In this document: positions 1 to 5,943 of the stretch, piece after piece
Layout of the letters: each line of letters starts with the position of its first letter
Numbering within the stretch: position 1 is the first letter of the stretch
From: Thiotrichaceae bacterium
GTDB lineage: Bacteria; Pseudomonadota; Gammaproteobacteria; Thiotrichales; Thiotrichaceae
Direction of reading: 5' to 3'
NCBI GenBank assembly: GCA_027008885.1
Contig: JALVDQ010000489.1
Span: 1-6,433 of the forward strand
DNA length: 6,433 bases
The notes under the pieces: model-generated
What the model was told of the DNA's origin: nothing
Seen by the model: only the letters and a program-made list of their open reading frames with translations
Database searches by the model: none
Program-made: the position numbers and the translations under genes

Positions 1-38
1 GTCAATTTTGAGTTCTCGGACAGTGCTCCCAGTAGCCC

Positions 39-65
39 GTATGAAGCCTTGCGGAATACAGGGAT
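39..65 (+). repeat. 27-bp REP-like unit, copy 1
   Basis: It matches positions 186-212 at 23 of 27 bases; the four differences are three in the centre and one near the right end. The outer parts are complementary (CCCGTAT at 37-43 against ATAC-A-GGG at 56-63), so it can form a small imperfect hairpin. Similar CCCGTAT...ATACGGG hairpins are, to my knowledge, common between genes of gammaproteobacteria, but I cannot name a family. Confidence 0.65.
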
Positions 66-113
66 GATGATGCTACCGGGCAATTCCACGTTTCGTTCCT
101 CAACGCAGACTAC

Positions 114-165
114 ATACTCTGTCCTCGTCCTCTGTCTTCTGTCCTCAGATACCCATCCCCCCTTT
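114..165 (-). repeat. Heptad array with C-run/T-run (inverted element copy)
   Basis: Read on the minus strand, this is a T-poor A-rich tract, a run of six G (147-152), ATGGGTATC, and then heptads TGAGGAC, AGAAGAC, AGAGGAC and a six-base variant GAGGAC. The same order of A-tract, G-run, ATGGGT and WGARGAC heptads occurs on the + strand at 5414-5501, 5933-6006, 6163-6228 and 6381-6433. It is therefore an inverted member of the same family, here with fewer and less regular heptads. Confidence 0.8.
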
Positions 166-185
166 TTTTTACATATTTTTGCGTA

Positions 186-212
186 GTATGAAGCTCCGCG
201 GAATACGGGGAT
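186..212 (+). repeat. 27-bp REP-like unit, copy 2
   Basis: Second copy of the unit at 39-65, in the same orientation, flanking the inverted heptad array on its other side. The ends GTAT and ATAC pair, and the interior contains CCGCGG. The two direct copies bracket about 120 bp that includes the 23-bp module and the heptad array, as expected if that block had been inserted into, or duplicated together with, one REP-like unit. Confidence 0.65.
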
Positions 213-235
213 ATGTGATTGATCTGGTTTTTTAT

Positions 236-265
236 TTGGGTTTTGGCAAAGCAATCACTTATACT
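236..265 (+). promoter_or_regulatory. Possible weak sigma70 promoter
   Basis: TTGGGT at 236-241 and TATACT at 260-265 are separated by 18 bases. The -10 element is good and the -35 element only fair. Transcription would start near 272, ahead of the possible leader ORF at 311-373 and the membrane-anchored protein gene at 379. This is the best candidate in the 5' spacer but is not strong. Confidence 0.35.
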
Positions 266-310
266 CGTGCATCGAAATTAAAAGACTGATTCATCTGGGA
301 GCCAGTCATT

Positions 311-373
311 ATGCTGAACGAACGAAATGGTGTCGCGGAGCAGACAATAGCAAACGAGCTATTTAGCCTATAA
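311..373 (+). CDS. Possible 20-codon leader peptide
   Basis: An ATG at 311 opens a 20-codon frame starting MLNERNGVAE and ending with TAA at 371-373. It is preceded by a good Shine-Dalgarno sequence, GGGAG at 297-301, nine bases before the ATG. The next gene starts at 379, only five bases after this stop and in another frame, and has no convincing ribosome site of its own. This fits a leader peptide whose translation delivers ribosomes to the downstream start. The peptide resembles nothing I recognise and the ORF could be chance; the support is ribosome-site quality and spacing only. Confidence 0.3.
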   Translation: MLNERNGVAEQTIANELFSL

Positions 374-378
374 AAACT

Positions 379-870
379 ATGAAAACATTTACCACAATCT
401 TTATGCTGCTGGTCGTTATTGCGGGTTTTATTCTGGCGGTAACTCCTTTCGTTGCTGAAAAATTTTTTCCTGTACCTGAAAATACACTCAGGGTAGCGAA
501 ACCGGAAGCAGCAAGCAGAGCGCTTAAGCAATGGTTTGGTTCGCCTGATGCTCTTTTCAGCGGTGTCCAGGCAATCAGTAAAAGCAGTATTGATAAAGAA
601 AAGAATATCGAAAAACGTACTTCATGGTTTGCCTTTAGTGTAGGTCGCCGGGCAGTTGAAAAATACATTATTAAACACAAGTTACAACAAACAGAGCTAA
701 GTGATAAACTGCTAAAAGAGATTTTCTACACTGAAAACCGCCCGGCAAGCTGGTGGCAGCCCGAAGCACTGTCTCAAAAAACATTCTTTTCAGGGGAAGA
801 TCAGGGTAGAAAAGTCGCACTGATTTATAATCCAGATTCAAAGCGTGGCGTATTAGTCACGCATAACTAA
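379..870 (+). CDS. Hypothetical membrane-anchored or secreted protein
   Basis: The protein has 163 residues and I do not recognise a family. Residues 1-23 (MKTFTTIFMLLVVIAGFILA and after) are one hydrophobic helix following a single lysine, so the protein is probably anchored in the inner membrane or exported, with the remaining 140 residues in the periplasm. No clear signal-peptidase site is visible. The soluble part is polar and lysine-rich, with a WFAFSVGRRAVEKYI segment around residues 83-97 and a tryptophan pair (ASWW) near 123-126, and no cysteines. The ATG at 379 is the only start that keeps the hydrophobic helix at the N-terminus, but it lacks a good ribosome site; the stop of a possible leader ORF lies five bases upstream. 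The transporter gene begins 31 bases downstream with no terminator between, so the two may be cotranscribed. Confidence 0.6.
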   Translation: MKTFTTIFMLLVVIAGFILAVTPFVAEKFFPVPENTLRVAKPEAASRALKQWFGSPDALFSGVQAISKSSIDKEKNIEKRTSWFAFSVGRRAVEKYIIKHKLQQTELSDKLLKEIFYTENRPASWWQPEALSQKTFFSGEDQGRKVALIYNPDSKRGVLVTHN

Positions 871-901
871 CAACTTGCACAAATAACCCGTAAATTTAAT
901 T

Positions 902-1846
902 ATGTCTACATCCGCATCCAAAAAAGTCATTTTTGCCGCACTCGCGGGCAATACACTCATTGCCATAACCAAGTTCATTGCCTCTTTTGTCACGGGCAGT
1001 TCCGCAATGCTTTCCGAAGGTATCCATTCTATTGTTGATACTGGCAATCAGGGCTTATTGCTTTATGGCATGAAGCAGGCAAATAAACCCGCCAGCGAGG
1101 AATTTCCTTTCGGTCACGGCAAGGAGATTTATTTCTGGAGTTTTGTGGTCGCCATCATGGTCTTTGCGCTGGGTGCAGGTGTTTCATTGTATGGTGGTAT
1201 CAAGCATATCATTCATCCTGTGGAAATCGAAAACCCGCTGGTGAACTATATTGTTTTGGGTTTGGCAATTCTTTTTGAAGGTGCTTCTTTTATTTTTGCG
1301 CTCAAGGAATTTAAACAGGTCAAAGGTCAATTGACTTATATGGAAGCGCTCAAACAGGGTAAGGACCCTTCCATATTTGTTGTCCTGTTTGAAGATGGTG
1401 CAGCGCTTCTGGGCTTGCTCATCGCTTTGATTGGTATTGCTCTGGTTCAGCTTACAGAGATTGAAGTATTCGATGGAATTGCCTCGGTAATAATTGGTGT
1501 AATACTGGCTATTACGGCGACCTTGCTGGCAAGGGAAACCAAAGGTCTGCTCATCGGTGAAAGTGCTGATCCGGTGATTGTCAAGGCAATTCAAAATATG
1601 GTTGACCAGATTGACCCGATTGAGCGTACCAATGAAGTGCTAACGATGCACATGGGACCCGATTATATTCTGGTTAATGTGAGTGCTGATTTTGCGCCAG
1701 ACGCAACTTCAGATGAAGTAGAGGCGTCTATTGCGGAACTCGACAAGCGTATCAAAAAACGTTTTCCCAAAGTAAAACGGATATTTGTTGAGGCGGAATC
1801 TCGTGAGCACTTCCTGGTCACTCATGCAGAAGAAATGAAACTTTAA
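902..1846 (+). CDS. Cation diffusion facilitator (CDF) family transporter
   Basis: This 314-residue inner-membrane protein is expected to export divalent cations, most often zinc, in exchange for protons. It shows the CDF plan: six hydrophobic segments between about residues 9 and 210, then a cytoplasmic domain (about 220-305). The metal-site signature in helix 2 is SEGIHSIVDTGNQ, with H42 and D46. The family motif FGHGKE follows at 70-75. In helix 5 the usual HxxxD or DxxxD pair is replaced by an adjacent pair E164-D165 in VLFEDGAALLG; this resembles a CDF subgroup that I associate with animal ZnT9-like proteins, from memory. The stretch ETKGLLIGESADP (212-224) at the membrane/cytoplasm junction is also typical of that subgroup. 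The substrate cannot be fixed from sequence. The ATG at 902 has no clear ribosome site; it lies 31 bases after the preceding gene, so coupling is possible. Confidence 0.9.
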   Translation: MSTSASKKVIFAALAGNTLIAITKFIASFVTGSSAMLSEGIHSIVDTGNQGLLLYGMKQANKPASEEFPFGHGKEIYFWSFVVAIMVFALGAGVSLYGGIKHIIHPVEIENPLVNYIVLGLAILFEGASFIFALKEFKQVKGQLTYMEALKQGKDPSIFVVLFEDGAALLGLLIALIGIALVQLTEIEVFDGIASVIIGVILAITATLLARETKGLLIGESADPVIVKAIQNMVDQIDPIERTNEVLTMHMGPDYILVNVSADFAPDATSDEVEASIAELDKRIKKRFPKVKRIFVEAESREHFLVTHAEEMKL

Positions 1847-1873
1847 TGGTGCAAAAATGATTGGCGAAAATAC

Positions 1874-1902
1874 TTGAGAAAAGCACATACATTCGTTAGA
1901 AT
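1874..1902 (+). promoter_or_regulatory. Sigma70-type promoter of rpmE2
   Basis: TTGAGA at 1874-1879 and TAGAAT at 1897-1902 are separated by exactly 17 bases, close to the housekeeping consensus. The predicted start of transcription is near 1909, giving a leader of about 38 bases before the rpmE2 ATG. This is the best promoter in the window, as expected for a ribosomal protein gene. Confidence 0.7.
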
Positions 1903-1919
1903 CCCCGCTCTTTGATTTT

Positions 1920-1934
1920 TGATAATGATTTTTA
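1920..1934 (+). promoter_or_regulatory. Fur-family-like operator in the rpmE2 leader
   Basis: The 15 bases match the 7-1-7 Fur consensus TGATAATnATTATCA at 12 of 14 specified positions: the left half is perfect and the right half reads ATTTTTA. The site lies between the predicted transcription start and the ribosome site, where a bound repressor would block transcription. Type B L31 genes are often controlled by the Fur relative Zur, but the known gammaproteobacterial Zur box has a different core. The local AT-richness makes a chance match possible. Confidence 0.25.
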
Positions 1935-1946
1935 GAGGATCTTCCC

Positions 1947-2192
1947 ATGAAGGCTGGTATACACCCAGAATATAATGATGTCGTTTTTCAGGATCTTGCC
2001 AGTGATTTTAAAATCCTGACGCGCTCTACACTTTCTTCAAATGAAACCATTAAATGGGAAGATGGTAATGAGTATCCGTTGATTAAAGTGGATATTTCAA
2101 GTGCATCTCACCCATTTTACACCGGCAAGCAGAGCACCAGAGCAAACGCTGGCGCGATTGACAAATTCAATAGCCGTTACGGTAGAAAGTAA
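1947..2192 (+). CDS. rpmE2: 50S ribosomal protein L31 type B
   Basis: The 81-residue product is a small protein of the large ribosomal subunit that helps bridge the two subunits. It begins [16 protein letters not shown] and carries the conserved block SHPFYTGKQ at about residues 53-61, ending in the basic tail FNSRYGRK. There are no cysteines, so it lacks the zinc-binding cysteines of type A L31; this places it in the zinc-independent type B form, whose usual length is 80-88. The ribosome site GAGG (1935-1938) is eight bases before the ATG. It has its own promoter, with a Fur-like sequence in the leader. In many bacteria type B L31 replaces type A under zinc limitation; whether a type A gene exists here cannot be seen. 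A zinc-type transporter is the upstream neighbour. Confidence 0.96.
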   Translation: MKAGIHPEYNDVVFQDLASDFKILTRSTLSSNETIKWEDGNEYPLIKVDISSASHPFYTGKQSTRANAGAIDKFNSRYGRK

Positions 2193-2229
2193 CAGTTTTT
2201 TTGTCTGCTATCTTGTAAGCACTGAGCGT

Positions 2230-3141
2230 ATGCAGCAAAACGCACAGACTGTTTATGAAAAACAAACAAAAAAGGCATCCACTTTGGATGCCTTTTTTGT
2301 TGCTGTTTTTTTATTGTTATTTTGTATAAATCCGGCACAGGCAAAAAACTGTTCGTCAAGCAAACTGGGTTCCCCGGAAAAGGCACAGGTCAAATGGGTT
2401 TATGATGGCGATACACTGTTATTGAAAGATAAACGCAAAATCCGGGTTATTGGCATTGATACGCCAGAGGTGAAACATCATAAACAAAAGTCGCAAGCCT
2501 ATGCTGCAAAAGCCAGAGAAGCATTGAGAGAATTACTTAAACGCTTTAATTATCATATTATTCTGCGTTATGGCGCAGAAAAGCGGGACAGGTATTCAAG
2601 GGATCTCGCCCATGTTTATCTTCCGGATGGCACAAATATTGCGAACTGGTTACTGCAACGGGGCTATGCCAAAAGCATGCCTATCCCGCCCAATATTGCA
2701 CTTGCCAGATGTTACAAGATTGCAGAACAAAAGGCACAACAGCAACATCTTAGAATTTGGCGCTACCAGGAAAACCAGATAAAAACAGCAACAACACTAT
2801 CGCCACGTTATACTGGATATATTCGTCTTGAAGCCAGGGTAAAACAGCTTAAGCATTATAAAAAATCACTCATTATTATGCTTGATAGCAACTCCAGAAG
2901 AACGCTTCGCATAAAAATAAAAAAGAAAAATTTAAACTATTTCAAGACATTAAATCTGAACAAATTAAGAAATAAAACTATTATTGTGACAGGTATTCTA
3001 AAAAGTCATTATGGGAAACGCACGATTTATGTAAACTATCCCACCCAGCTACAAATTCTTCAAAAAAAGGGTAGCCATAGTAAAAGTAGCAAAGCACCTG
3101 TTAAAAACAATGCAATGATTAAATGGAGTTTAAAAAAATGA
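2230..3141 (+). CDS. Secreted staphylococcal-nuclease-like (thermonuclease) protein
   Basis: From the ATG at 2230 the product has 303 residues. A hydrophobic stretch (about 20-33) ending NPAQA-K at 38/39 looks like a signal peptide, so the enzyme is probably periplasmic or released. The SNase domain (about 51-178) keeps all the key residues: calcium-site aspartates D59 and D61 in YDGDT, R72 and E80 in RVIGIDTPE, D77, and R124 in RYSRDLAHVY, matching D19, D21, R35, E43, D40 and R87 of the Staphylococcus enzyme. It should cut DNA or RNA with calcium. Residues about 190-280 form an extra lysine-rich beta-type region (TGYIRLEARV to YVNYPTQLQIL) that looks like a nucleic-acid-binding OB fold, followed by a basic tail. 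The start is uncertain: 2230 has a weak ribosome site; TTG at 2284 has AAGG eight bases upstream but sits in the terminator; an upstream GTG at 2101 would bury the signal peptide. The last four bases overlap the protease gene as ATGA. Confidence 0.85.
   Translation: MQQNAQTVYEKQTKKASTLDAFFVAVFLLLFCINPAQAKNCSSSKLGSPEKAQVKWVYDGDTLLLKDKRKIRVIGIDTPEVKHHKQKSQAYAAKAREALRELLKRFNYHIILRYGAEKRDRYSRDLAHVYLPDGTNIANWLLQRGYAKSMPIPPNIALARCYKIAEQKAQQQHLRIWRYQENQIKTATTLSPRYTGYIRLEARVKQLKHYKKSLIIMLDSNSRRTLRIKIKKKNLNYFKTLNLNKLRNKTIIVTGILKSHYGKRTIYVNYPTQLQILQKKGSHSKSSKAPVKNNAMIKWSLKK
2268..2298 (+). terminator. Intrinsic terminator hairpin inside the nuclease coding region
   Basis: A perfect 14-bp inverted repeat pairs 2268-2281 with 2285-2298 around a three-base loop. 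The core is GGCATCCA/TGGATGCC, flanked by A6 on the left and T6 on the right, so it could end transcription in either direction. It starts 76 bases after the rpmE2 stop and is well suited to terminate that transcript. It is unusual in lying entirely within the open reading frame of the next gene, over the codons that lead into its signal peptide. Confidence 0.85.
3125..3128 (+). promoter_or_regulatory. Ribosome site fixing the M48 protease start
   Basis: GGAG lies nine bases before the ATG at 3138. An in-frame ATG at 3123 has no such site upstream and overlaps this motif, so 3138 is the better start; it also gives the ATGA overlap with the nuclease stop and a classic lipoprotein signal. Confidence 0.7.
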
Positions 3142-4148
3142 TTCTTAAGAAAATACTGGCCTTTATATCTGTTATCAGTATGGCTGTCGTGATTAACGCC
3201 TGTTCAACCAATCCGGTCACGGGTAAAAAAGATTTTTCACTGATCTCGAAAGATCAGGAACTGGCTATGGGCGCTCAAGCCCACAAGAGTGTATTAAAGC
3301 AGTTCAAGCGCCTGAATAATCCACGCTTGCAGGCTTATGTCAATAATATAGGGCAACTGCTGGCAAGCAAAAGTCACCGTAACAATATTCGTTACACCTT
3401 CACCGTACTTGAAGATCCCAGCGTCAATGCCTTCGCCCTGCCAGGCGGATACGTTTATGTGACTACCGGCTTGCTGGCTTATCTAAATTCAGAAGGAGAA
3501 CTGGCAGGTGTACTGGGGCATGAAATAGGACACATAACCGCAAGACATGGGGTGCAACAGCAAAGTGCAGGTCTGGCAAGTGCGATTTTGCTCGAGATTC
3601 TTTCCAAAAAGGCAGGCAAGAGTACGGCTAAATCGTTAGGACAACTCAGTACCGCACTGATTCGTGGCTATGGTCGTGAGCATGAGCTTCAGGCAGACAA
3701 GCTGGGAGCAGAATATCTCGCCCGAGCCGGTTATTCACCCAAAAATATGTATGATGTCATCAGTGTGCTCAAGGCACAGGAAGAATTTAGCAAGTACCAG
3801 GCACGCCGTGAAGGTCGTCAGCCACCTTCCTATCATGGTGTATTCTCTACTCATCCCAGCAATGACCAGCGCCTGCAAACCGTCATCAATGCAGCCAAAC
3901 ATATTAGAACAGCTGGCACACGCAGCCCTAACCATGACGGTTATTTGCGTCAAATTAACGGGCTTAAATACAGAATCGACAAGAACCGCACTGGTCATAT
4001 TGCAATTGGTCGTGTATCTACGCCAGGTTTGACCTATGCTCAGTTAGCACGACGCAGTGTTGTCGATGCGCAGAGATTACGTCTTCTCAACGGGCAGTTT
4101 CCAAACGGCGAGCCTGTCCCGGGAAGACTGGTAAAAATAGTTGAGTAG
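3138..4148 (+). CDS. M48 family metalloprotease, predicted lipoprotein
   Basis: The 336-residue product starts MILKKILAF with a short lipoprotein signal and lipobox INAC, making C22 the lipidated residue; it is therefore a periplasmic, membrane-tethered protease. The zinc site HEIGH spans H128-H132 with catalytic E129, and the third ligand is E183 in HELQAD. Further M48 hallmarks are NAFALPGGYVYVTTGLL (97-113) and the FSTHPSNDQRL block (236-246) after the catalytic core. The C-terminus (about 306-336), TYAQLARRS to LRLLNGQFPNGEP, is a small domain found at the end of many such proteases. There is no TPR region, so it is shorter than BepA. Relatives degrade misfolded outer-membrane proteins, and a similar role is inferred. 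The ATGA overlap with the nuclease implies translational coupling, and malic enzyme follows after 37 bases. Confidence 0.93.
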   Translation: MILKKILAFISVISMAVVINACSTNPVTGKKDFSLISKDQELAMGAQAHKSVLKQFKRLNNPRLQAYVNNIGQLLASKSHRNNIRYTFTVLEDPSVNAFALPGGYVYVTTGLLAYLNSEGELAGVLGHEIGHITARHGVQQQSAGLASAILLEILSKKAGKSTAKSLGQLSTALIRGYGREHELQADKLGAEYLARAGYSPKNMYDVISVLKAQEEFSKYQARREGRQPPSYHGVFSTHPSNDQRLQTVINAAKHIRTAGTRSPNHDGYLRQINGLKYRIDKNRTGHIAIGRVSTPGLTYAQLARRSVVDAQRLRLLNGQFPNGEPVPGRLVKIVE

Positions 4149-4185
4149 CAGTATCCATAAAAAACTAACAGAGAAGATTATAAGC

Positions 4186-5413
4186 ATGTCAAAGGACACA
4201 TTAAAAGAAGAAGCACTGGCATACCACCAGAATCCCATCCCCGGTAAAATTGCCATTGAAATTACCAAATCAACAGAGACTCAAAAAGACCTTTCACTGG
4301 CATACACACCAGGCGTCGCTGCGCCTGTGCTGGAAATTGAAAAAGACCCTGAAAATGCCTACAAATACACCTCAAAAGGCAATCTGGTCGCGGTAATCAC
4401 AGATGGCACCGCGGTATTGGGGCTGGGCAATGTCGGATCGCTGGCAGGCAAGCCGGTAATGGAAGGCAAAGGTGTGCTGTTCAAGCGTTTTGCCAATGTT
4501 GATGTGTTTGATATTGAAGTCAATGCTGATTCACCCGAAGATTTTATCAAAACGGTTGAAAATATTGCGCCAACCTTTGGCGGTATTAATCTCGAAGATA
4601 TTGCTGCACCGCACTGTTTTGAAATAGAACGCATTTTGGAAGAAAAGCTGGATATTCCGGTGTTTCACGATGATCAGCATGGCACGGCGATTATTATCGC
4701 TGCCGGTCTGCTGAATGCGCTGGAACTAAGGGGCAAAAAACTCGAAGATGCCAATATTGTCTGCCTGGGTGCGGGTGCCGCAGGCATAGCCTCCATGCAG
4801 GTACTAACTTCACTGGGAGCCAGCAAGCAAAACCTGTTTATGCTGGATCGTGGCGGAGTCATCCATAGCGGACGTGATGATCTGAACAAATACAAGCAGG
4901 AATGGGCAGTGGATACTGATCGCCGTACCCTGCTGGATGCCTGTACCGGTGCCGATGTCTTTATCGGGCTGTCCGGTCCAAACCTGCTGAGCGTCGAAGC
5001 ACTAAAGGCAATGGCTGACAACCCCATTATTTTTGCCCTGTCCAACCCTGATCCTGAAATTGATCCTGAACTGGCACGCAAAACCCGTCCTGACATCATT
5101 ATGGCAACAGGTCGCAGCGATTACCCTAATCAGGTCAACAATGTACTGGGCTTCCCCTTTATCTTCCGTGGCGCACTGGATGTACGCGCAACCCATATCA
5201 ATACCGAAATGAAAATGGCAGCAGTAAAAGCACTGGCAGCGCTTGCCAAAGAGCCAGTACCCGATGAGGTACTAAAAGCCTACGGCAAGGATTCAATGGA
5301 ATTTGGTCCTGAATACATTATCCCGACACCACTTGACCCACGTTTGCCGGAAAGAGTCCCCGCAGCCATTTCTCAGGCAGCGATAGATTCCGGGGTGGCA
5401 CGGATTAAATCCT

Positions 5414-5415
<2 letters not shown>
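4186..5415 (+). CDS. Malic enzyme (malate to pyruvate), short form
   Basis: This cytoplasmic enzyme of 409 residues oxidatively decarboxylates malate to pyruvate, yielding NADH or NADPH and linking the citric acid cycle to pyruvate. Catalytic residues are visible: Y40 in LAYTPGVAAP and K95 in MEGKGVLFK. The metal ligands are E137 and D138 in NLEDIAAPHCFE, and D162 and D163 in HDDQHGTA. The nucleotide-binding loop is GAGAAG (195-200); later family motifs are SNPDP (286-290) and ATGRSDYPNQVNN (307-319). It ends soon after the malic domain and lacks the phosphotransacetylase-like extension of E. coli MaeB, so it is the short form; NAD versus NADP use cannot be decided. The start is the ATG at 4186 with AGAGAAG about ten bases upstream; the frame extends to a TTG at 4141 overlapping the protease stop, which would add 15 unfamiliar residues. 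No terminator separates it from the protease gene. Confidence 0.97.
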
Positions 5416-5501
<86 letters not shown>

Positions 5502-5508
5502 GTTGCAA

Positions 5509-5577
5509 GCTCGGTGAAGTTTGCGCAAGCAACCAGTTTTGAGTTTCGATGGTCGGTTTCGCAAGACTACACCGAGC
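5509..5577. repeat. Spaced 8-bp inverted repeat
   Basis: GCTCGGTG at 5509-5516 and CACCGAGC at 5570-5577 are perfect inverted copies separated by 53 bases. The interval also holds the palindrome TTGCGCAA (5520-5527). The pair follows the heptad array directly and may mark the other end of the inserted element or a small stem structure. No tract of T follows, so it is not a terminator of normal form. Confidence 0.45.
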
Positions 5578-5604
5578 CTGCCTCACTGTTTAAATACAAG
5601 AAAA

Positions 5605-5608
5605 AGGA
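5605..5608 (+). promoter_or_regulatory. Ribosome site supporting a TTG start
   Basis: AGGA, in the longer context AAAAAGGA, is eight bases from the TTG at 5617 but only four from an ATG at 5613. The ATG frame stops after three codons, so the site best serves the TTG. Confidence 0.55.
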
Positions 5609-5616
5609 TTTTATGA

Positions 5617-5943
5617 TTGATTAACAGGATATATCACATTCTTGGCATCTTGCTGGTAATACTTTCCCTTCTTGCTTTTGCCCTGACGCTGGTTGATGGT
5701 GTTGCCATTATTTTTTCCCTGATACTTTTAGTGATTTCAATTTTTATGGTATTAACGGGAATATTAAGGTATACCGTGATAGTTTTACTGATAACCATTT
5801 TAAATATTTTGGTATTAATGTTTGTCTTGCCCAATTTATATGAGAACAAAAGCCAAAGTCAGGAAAACCAATTGCCAGCCTATTTGCCTTTACCACCACC
5901 TGTAGCAAAGCCTGTTACCAAAGACACAGAGCGAAAAAAATAG
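5617..5943 (+). CDS. Small hypothetical membrane protein with three helices
   Basis: The product has 108 residues and no family I recognise. Three hydrophobic helices are evident at about 7-24, 29-49 and 53-72, joined by very short loops, followed by a polar, proline-rich tail (PAYLPLPPP at 87-95) ending in TERKK. It is predicted to be an inner-membrane protein with an exposed C-terminus. The start is unusual: TTG at 5617, with AGGA eight bases upstream and an in-frame stop (TGA, 5614-5616) directly before it. An ATG at 5613 in another frame reads only MID then stop. The last codons and the TAG stop lie in an A-rich tract that aligns with the head of the repeat element downstream, so the original C-terminus may have been altered by insertion. 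The gene sits alone between two repeat elements. Hydrophobic pattern and ribosome site argue that it is real, but the evidence is modest. Confidence 0.55.
   Translation: MINRIYHILGILLVILSLLAFALTLVDGVAIIFSLILLVISIFMVLTGILRYTVIVLLITILNILVLMFVLPNLYENKSQSQENQLPAYLPLPPPVAKPVTKDTERKK

Larger units (their letters stand above)
1..212. repeat. Mosaic of intergenic repeats upstream of the first gene
   Basis: No credible gene is visible here. The stretch is assembled from short modules that recur inside the window: a 27-bp unit at 39-65 and 186-212, a 23-bp module at 91-113 that recurs at 6138-6160 and 6356-6378, and a heptad array with a C-run at about 114-160 that is the reverse complement of the arrays near the right end. 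The arrangement suggests repeated insertion or recombination of small non-coding elements in one spacer. What lies left of position 1 is unknown, so the mosaic may extend further. Confidence 0.75.

Noticed and set aside
1..212. Insertion sequence remnant
   Set aside because: No transposase fragment, terminal inverted repeats of IS type or target duplications could be identified; only short non-coding modules are visible.
259..531. Minus-strand ORF antisense to the first gene
   Set aside because: Composition is that of an antisense shadow, with no membrane, motif or ribosome-site support, and it overlaps a better + strand gene.
2101..2229. Nuclease translation from GTG 2101
   Set aside because: It would overlap the end of rpmE2 by 92 bases, add 43 unconserved-looking residues ahead of the signal peptide, and has no supporting ribosome site.
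3123..3137. Protease start at ATG 3123
   Set aside because: It adds five residues before a normal lipoprotein signal and lacks an upstream ribosome site; ATG 3138 has GGAG at nine bases and the ATGA overlap.
4141..4185. Malic enzyme start at TTG 4141
   Set aside because: The ATG at 4186 has a better ribosome site and gives the catalytic Tyr and Lys positions expected for the family (Y40, K95).
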